Part shown: piece after piece, positions 61,957 through 64,000 of the stretch
How the letters are laid out: every line of letters begins with the position of its first letter
Numbering within the stretch: position 1 is the stretch's first letter
NCBI RefSeq assembly: GCF_014195685.1
Contig: NZ_JACICF010000001.1
Location: forward strand, 280,992-344,991
Reading direction: 5' to 3'
DNA length: 64,000 nucleotides
Origin: Sphingomicrobium lutaoense
GTDB lineage: Bacteria > Pseudomonadota > Alphaproteobacteria > Sphingomonadales > Sphingomonadaceae
Position numbers and translations under genes: made by a program
The notes under the pieces: model-generated
Seen by the model: only the letters and a program-made list of their open reading frames with translations
What the model was told of the DNA's origin: nothing
Database searches by the model: none

Positions 61957-63029
61957 GCCAGTTCGAGAAAGGCGCGGAGGCGCTGTTCATCGACCGCCCT
62001 GAGCAGCCGAGCCTCGCCGATGCGTTCGGGCAGGACCAGGGTGGCGGTTCGACCATCGCTTTTCTTGTCGCGGAGCATATGAGGAAGAAGCGTGGTGCCC
62101 TTGCCGGCGAGGCCCAGTGCGCCAAGATTGGTGGGAAGGCCCAATCGGTCGAGAAGTTGCACGAGGCGTTTGGGCACATCGGGCGCGCAATATTCGGTGG
62201 CGGCGGCAAATTGCGAAGCGAGCACCATGCCGGCGGCGACCGCTTCGCCATGAAGCAGCGTGCCAAGACCCGCGACGCTTTCGAAGGCATGGCCGAAGGT
62301 ATGACCGAAGTTGAGCAGAGCGCGGCGGCCTTTCTCATCGCGAAGGTCGCCTGCGACGGCATCGGCCTTCATGCGGATGCACTGTTGCGCGGCCTCTGCG
62401 CAGGCATGCGCGTCGGCGGCGATGACCGTTTCGCCATGCGCCTCCATCCAGCGGAAAAAGCCTTCGTCGGCGATCATCCCATATTTGACGATCTCGGCCG
62501 CACCCGCGCGCATCTGTCGCCGGTCGAGCGTGGCAAGGAGCGCGGGGTCGGCAAGGACCAGCATGGGCGAGTGGAAGGTGCCCACGAGGTTTTTCTGCCC
62601 CTCGGCATCGATCGCTGTCTTGCCGCCGACCGCGCTGTCGACCTGTGCGAGGAGAGTAGTGGGGATCTGGATGACCGGAGTGCCGCGCATATATAGCGCG
62701 GCGGCCAGCCCCGCGACATCTCCGACACTGCCGCCTCCAAGGGCGAGAAAGGGTCTCGACCGAGGGTGGCTGCGTGCCGCCAGTGCGGCAATCAGCGAAA
62801 TGAGGATATTCCACTGTTTGGCGGCCTCGCCGCGCGGCACGAAGATCGGATCGACCGCGATGATGTCCTTCAACAGATGGCCGTGCAGCTTCCAGACATG
62901 CTCGTCGGTGATGCAGGGCAGGGCTGCGCCGTCGGCCGCGCTGGCCAGGAGATCGGCATGGTCGGAAAGCGGGCCGATCGCGGCCCTGCCGGTCCCTCCG
63001 ATCCCGTCATCCAATTCAATGAAGCTCAT
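61953..63029 (-). CDS. aroB: 3-dehydroquinate synthase
   Basis: This 358-residue NAD- and zinc-dependent enzyme carries out step 2 of the shikimate pathway. NAD-binding is GGGSVGDVAGLAAALYMRG, and zinc/substrate residues are within PTTLLAQVDSAVGGKTAID and NFGHTFGHAFE. Conserved HGEAVAAGM is present. Length matches monofunctional AroB. The start overlaps the aroK stop by 4 nt; aroK-aroB is a common pair for shikimate synthesis. Confidence 0.96.
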   Translation of the reverse strand: MSFIELDDGIGGTGRAAIGPLSDHADLLASAADGAALPCITDEHVWKLHGHLLKDIIAVDPIFVPRGEAAKQWNILISLIAALAARSHPRSRPFLALGGGSVGDVAGLAAALYMRGTPVIQIPTTLLAQVDSAVGGKTAIDAEGQKNLVGTFHSPMLVLADPALLATLDRRQMRAGAAEIVKYGMIADEGFFRWMEAHGETVIAADAHACAEAAQQCIRMKADAVAGDLRDEKGRRALLNFGHTFGHAFESVAGLGTLLHGEAVAAGMVLASQFAAATEYCAPDVPKRLVQLLDRLGLPTNLGALGLAGKGTTLLPHMLRDKKSDGRTATLVLPERIGEARLLRAVDEQRLRAFLELA

Positions 63030-63580
63030 TGCTTGCCTAGATGTCTCGTAAGGGCCTTGATGATCGCTTCGACGACATTGGCATGAGCCCCGCTCCCTGA
63101 GCGCACGTGGAGGTGTGCCTCGCGGTAGCTGTCGCCGCGTTCCTGCGCGATTTTCTGCAATTTTTCGCGCCGCTCTTCAACCGGTCCGTTGAGGAGAGGG
63201 CGGGTGTCGGGACGGGCGGTCCTCTGCGCCAGCGTATCCAGGTCCGCATCGAGCCACACGGTGATGGTCTTGCGGTTGAGCAGATCGCGCGTTCTCTTGT
63301 CGATATAGGCGCCGCCGCCCGTCGCGATGACCTGCACCTTCCCTTCGCGGACCAGTCGCGCCACCAGCCGCCGCTCGCCGTCCCGGAAATCCTTTTCCCC
63401 GAAACGTTCGAACACCTCGGCGGGAGTGAAGCCCGAAGCGTCCTCGATCGCCGAATCGCTGTCGATGAAGGGAATGCCGAGACGCTTCGCGAGGCGCCTG
63501 CCGACCGTCGACTTGCCCGCGCCCATCATGCCGACGAGAACGATCGGGCGGTCAAGACGGGTCGTAAGCGGGTGGGTCAT
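63026..63580 (-). CDS. aroK: shikimate kinase
   Basis: This 184-residue P-loop kinase phosphorylates shikimate. Walker A is GMMGAGKSTVG (about 17-27). The substrate-binding aspartate and arginines are in FIDSDSAIED, FRDGERRLV and the GGGAYID stretch. The lid lies near RPLLNGPVEERREKL. It is coupled to aroB by 4-nt overlap. The divergent small membrane protein begins 48 bp away. Confidence 0.96.
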   Translation of the reverse strand: MTHPLTTRLDRPIVLVGMMGAGKSTVGRRLAKRLGIPFIDSDSAIEDASGFTPAEVFERFGEKDFRDGERRLVARLVREGKVQVIATGGGAYIDKRTRDLLNRKTITVWLDADLDTLAQRTARPDTRPLLNGPVEERREKLQKIAQERGDSYREAHLHVRSGSGAHANVVEAIIKALTRHLGKQ

Positions 63581-63627
63581 GGCAAAAGGCCTATACTGAA
63601 GCGGCAGGCTAGGGCAAAAGCCTTCTC

Positions 63628-63789
63628 ATGAGAATCCAGCCTAGCCGCCCGCCCCGTAGACCGCGCGGGCCCATCTACCTCCTGATCTTCGTCCTCCTCG
63701 TTGCAGGCGTGCTCTATTTCCTGTCGCGCAGTGCCAGCGAGGTTCCTCTCGAACCGGTCGAGACCGAGATCATGGTCAATGCGGAATAA
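63628..63789 (+). CDS. small single-pass membrane protein (53 aa)
   Basis: This 53-residue protein opens with a basic, proline-rich start (MRIQPSRPPRRPRGP), has one hydrophobic segment (about 16-32, IYLLIFVLLVAGVLYFL) and a short acidic tail ending EIMVNAE. It is likely a single membrane helix with the positive end inside. No family is recognised. It overlaps the next gene start (63779) by 11 bp, so the two are probably co-expressed. Confidence 0.65.
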   Translation: MRIQPSRPPRRPRGPIYLLIFVLLVAGVLYFLSRSASEVPLEPVETEIMVNAE

Positions 63790-64000
63790 GAAGAAACTGC
63801 TGTGCGCTTCGGCGTTCGCAGCGCTGCTGTTCGGCGGGGTCGCGATTGGCCAGGACCGGCCCGAATCGCTGCTTCCGCCCGGTTTTGACGAGCCGCCGCC
63901 ACCGCCACCGCCGCCTTCGCCTGAGCCCGCACCGCCGCCTGCGCCGCAGCCGCGAGTGACGCCCCCCGCATCGACGGGAGAGGCTTCGCCTGTCGCGGAC
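63779..64000 (+). CDS. exported proline-rich protein, cut by window edge
   Basis: The ATG at 63779 opens a frame of 74 visible codons beginning MRNKKKLLCASAFAALLFGG, a signal peptide cleaved near AIGQ. It continues as a long run of proline and alanine (PPG-FDEPPPPPPPPSPEP, then PPPAPQP). Such a flexible segment often precedes a peptidoglycan- or envelope-associated domain, which would be beyond the edge. Function cannot be assigned from the visible part. Confidence 0.6.
   Translation, partial: MRNKKKLLCASAFAALLFGGVAIGQDRPESLLPPGFDEPPPPPPPPSPEPAPPPAPQPRVTPPASTGEASPVAD

Noticed and set aside
63880-63960. Simple repeat or CRISPR-like array near the right edge
   Set aside because: The repetition is CCG/CCA codons of a proline-rich segment, in frame with the exported protein; there are no regular spacers. 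No CRISPR array was seen anywhere in the window.

Overview
The window is a stretch of a GC-rich alphaproteobacterial chromosome. Gene content and order suggest a sphingomonad (Sphingomonadales, perhaps Sphingomicrobium-like). Evidence: a PopZ/DUF2497 gene next to tolC, a sphingomonad-type fused KorA with KorB, M28 and S9 exopeptidases, many small lipoproteins, and coding almost without gaps with frequent ATGA/TGATG overlaps. Genus-level placement is an inference. About 66 protein genes and two tRNA genes are supported; two genes are cut by the window ends.

0-7.7 kb (minus strand): a valine catabolic operon reading mmsA, cupin, RidA-like, two lipoproteins, isobutyryl-CoA dehydrogenase, 3-hydroxyisobutyryl-CoA hydrolase, enoyl-CoA hydratase, an unknown protein and mmsB, followed by the start of an Nfu-type Fe-S protein. 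Together these enzymes take isobutyryl-CoA to propionyl-CoA. 7.8-20.4 kb: M28 peptidase, RNase R, a DUF1508 protein, dcd, dnaB (with a perfect DnaA box upstream), an unusual AT-richer membrane protein, astD, selO, an alpha/beta hydrolase, an outer-membrane barrel, a copper-handling pair (PCuAC, SCO1) and an acetyltransferase.

20.4-23.0 kb: the stand-out region. An intact tRNA-Cys gene is followed by a 2.4-kb AT-richer island. Its far end carries a perfect 39-bp copy of the 5' half of tRNA-Cys. The only large gene inside encodes an AvcD-type antiphage dCTP deaminase (N-terminal nucleotide-kinase-like part, C-terminal zinc deaminase). It is preceded by about 370 nt of leader with a good promoter and strong hairpins, a candidate AvcI-like antitoxin RNA. 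Short 9-11 bp repeats near both ends look like integrase arm sites, yet no integrase is present. The original tRNA promoter appears stranded beside the half-tRNA.

23-35 kb: a degenerate Pcm-like methyltransferase, TolC, PopZ, S9 peptidase, ValS, a lipid kinase, HemB, an amino-acid permease, an acetyltransferase, a lipoprotein and tRNA-Arg. 35-40 kb: small proteins, then astB-astA with an M20 hydrolase in the place where astE would be expected, and rppH. 40-46.5 kb: korA, a 28-residue membrane microprotein and korB in translational coupling, then a membrane hydrolase, DNA photolyase and cyclopropane fatty acid synthase. 46.5-64 kb: SDR, purF, a MerR (LiuR-like) regulator with its palindromic operator in front of an acyl-CoA dehydrogenase, a large GGDEF-EAL-PilZ protein, cysK, an MFS exporter, radA, cvpA, cysS, a scaffold-like protein, a CPA2 antiporter, aroB, aroK and the start of a proline-rich secreted protein.
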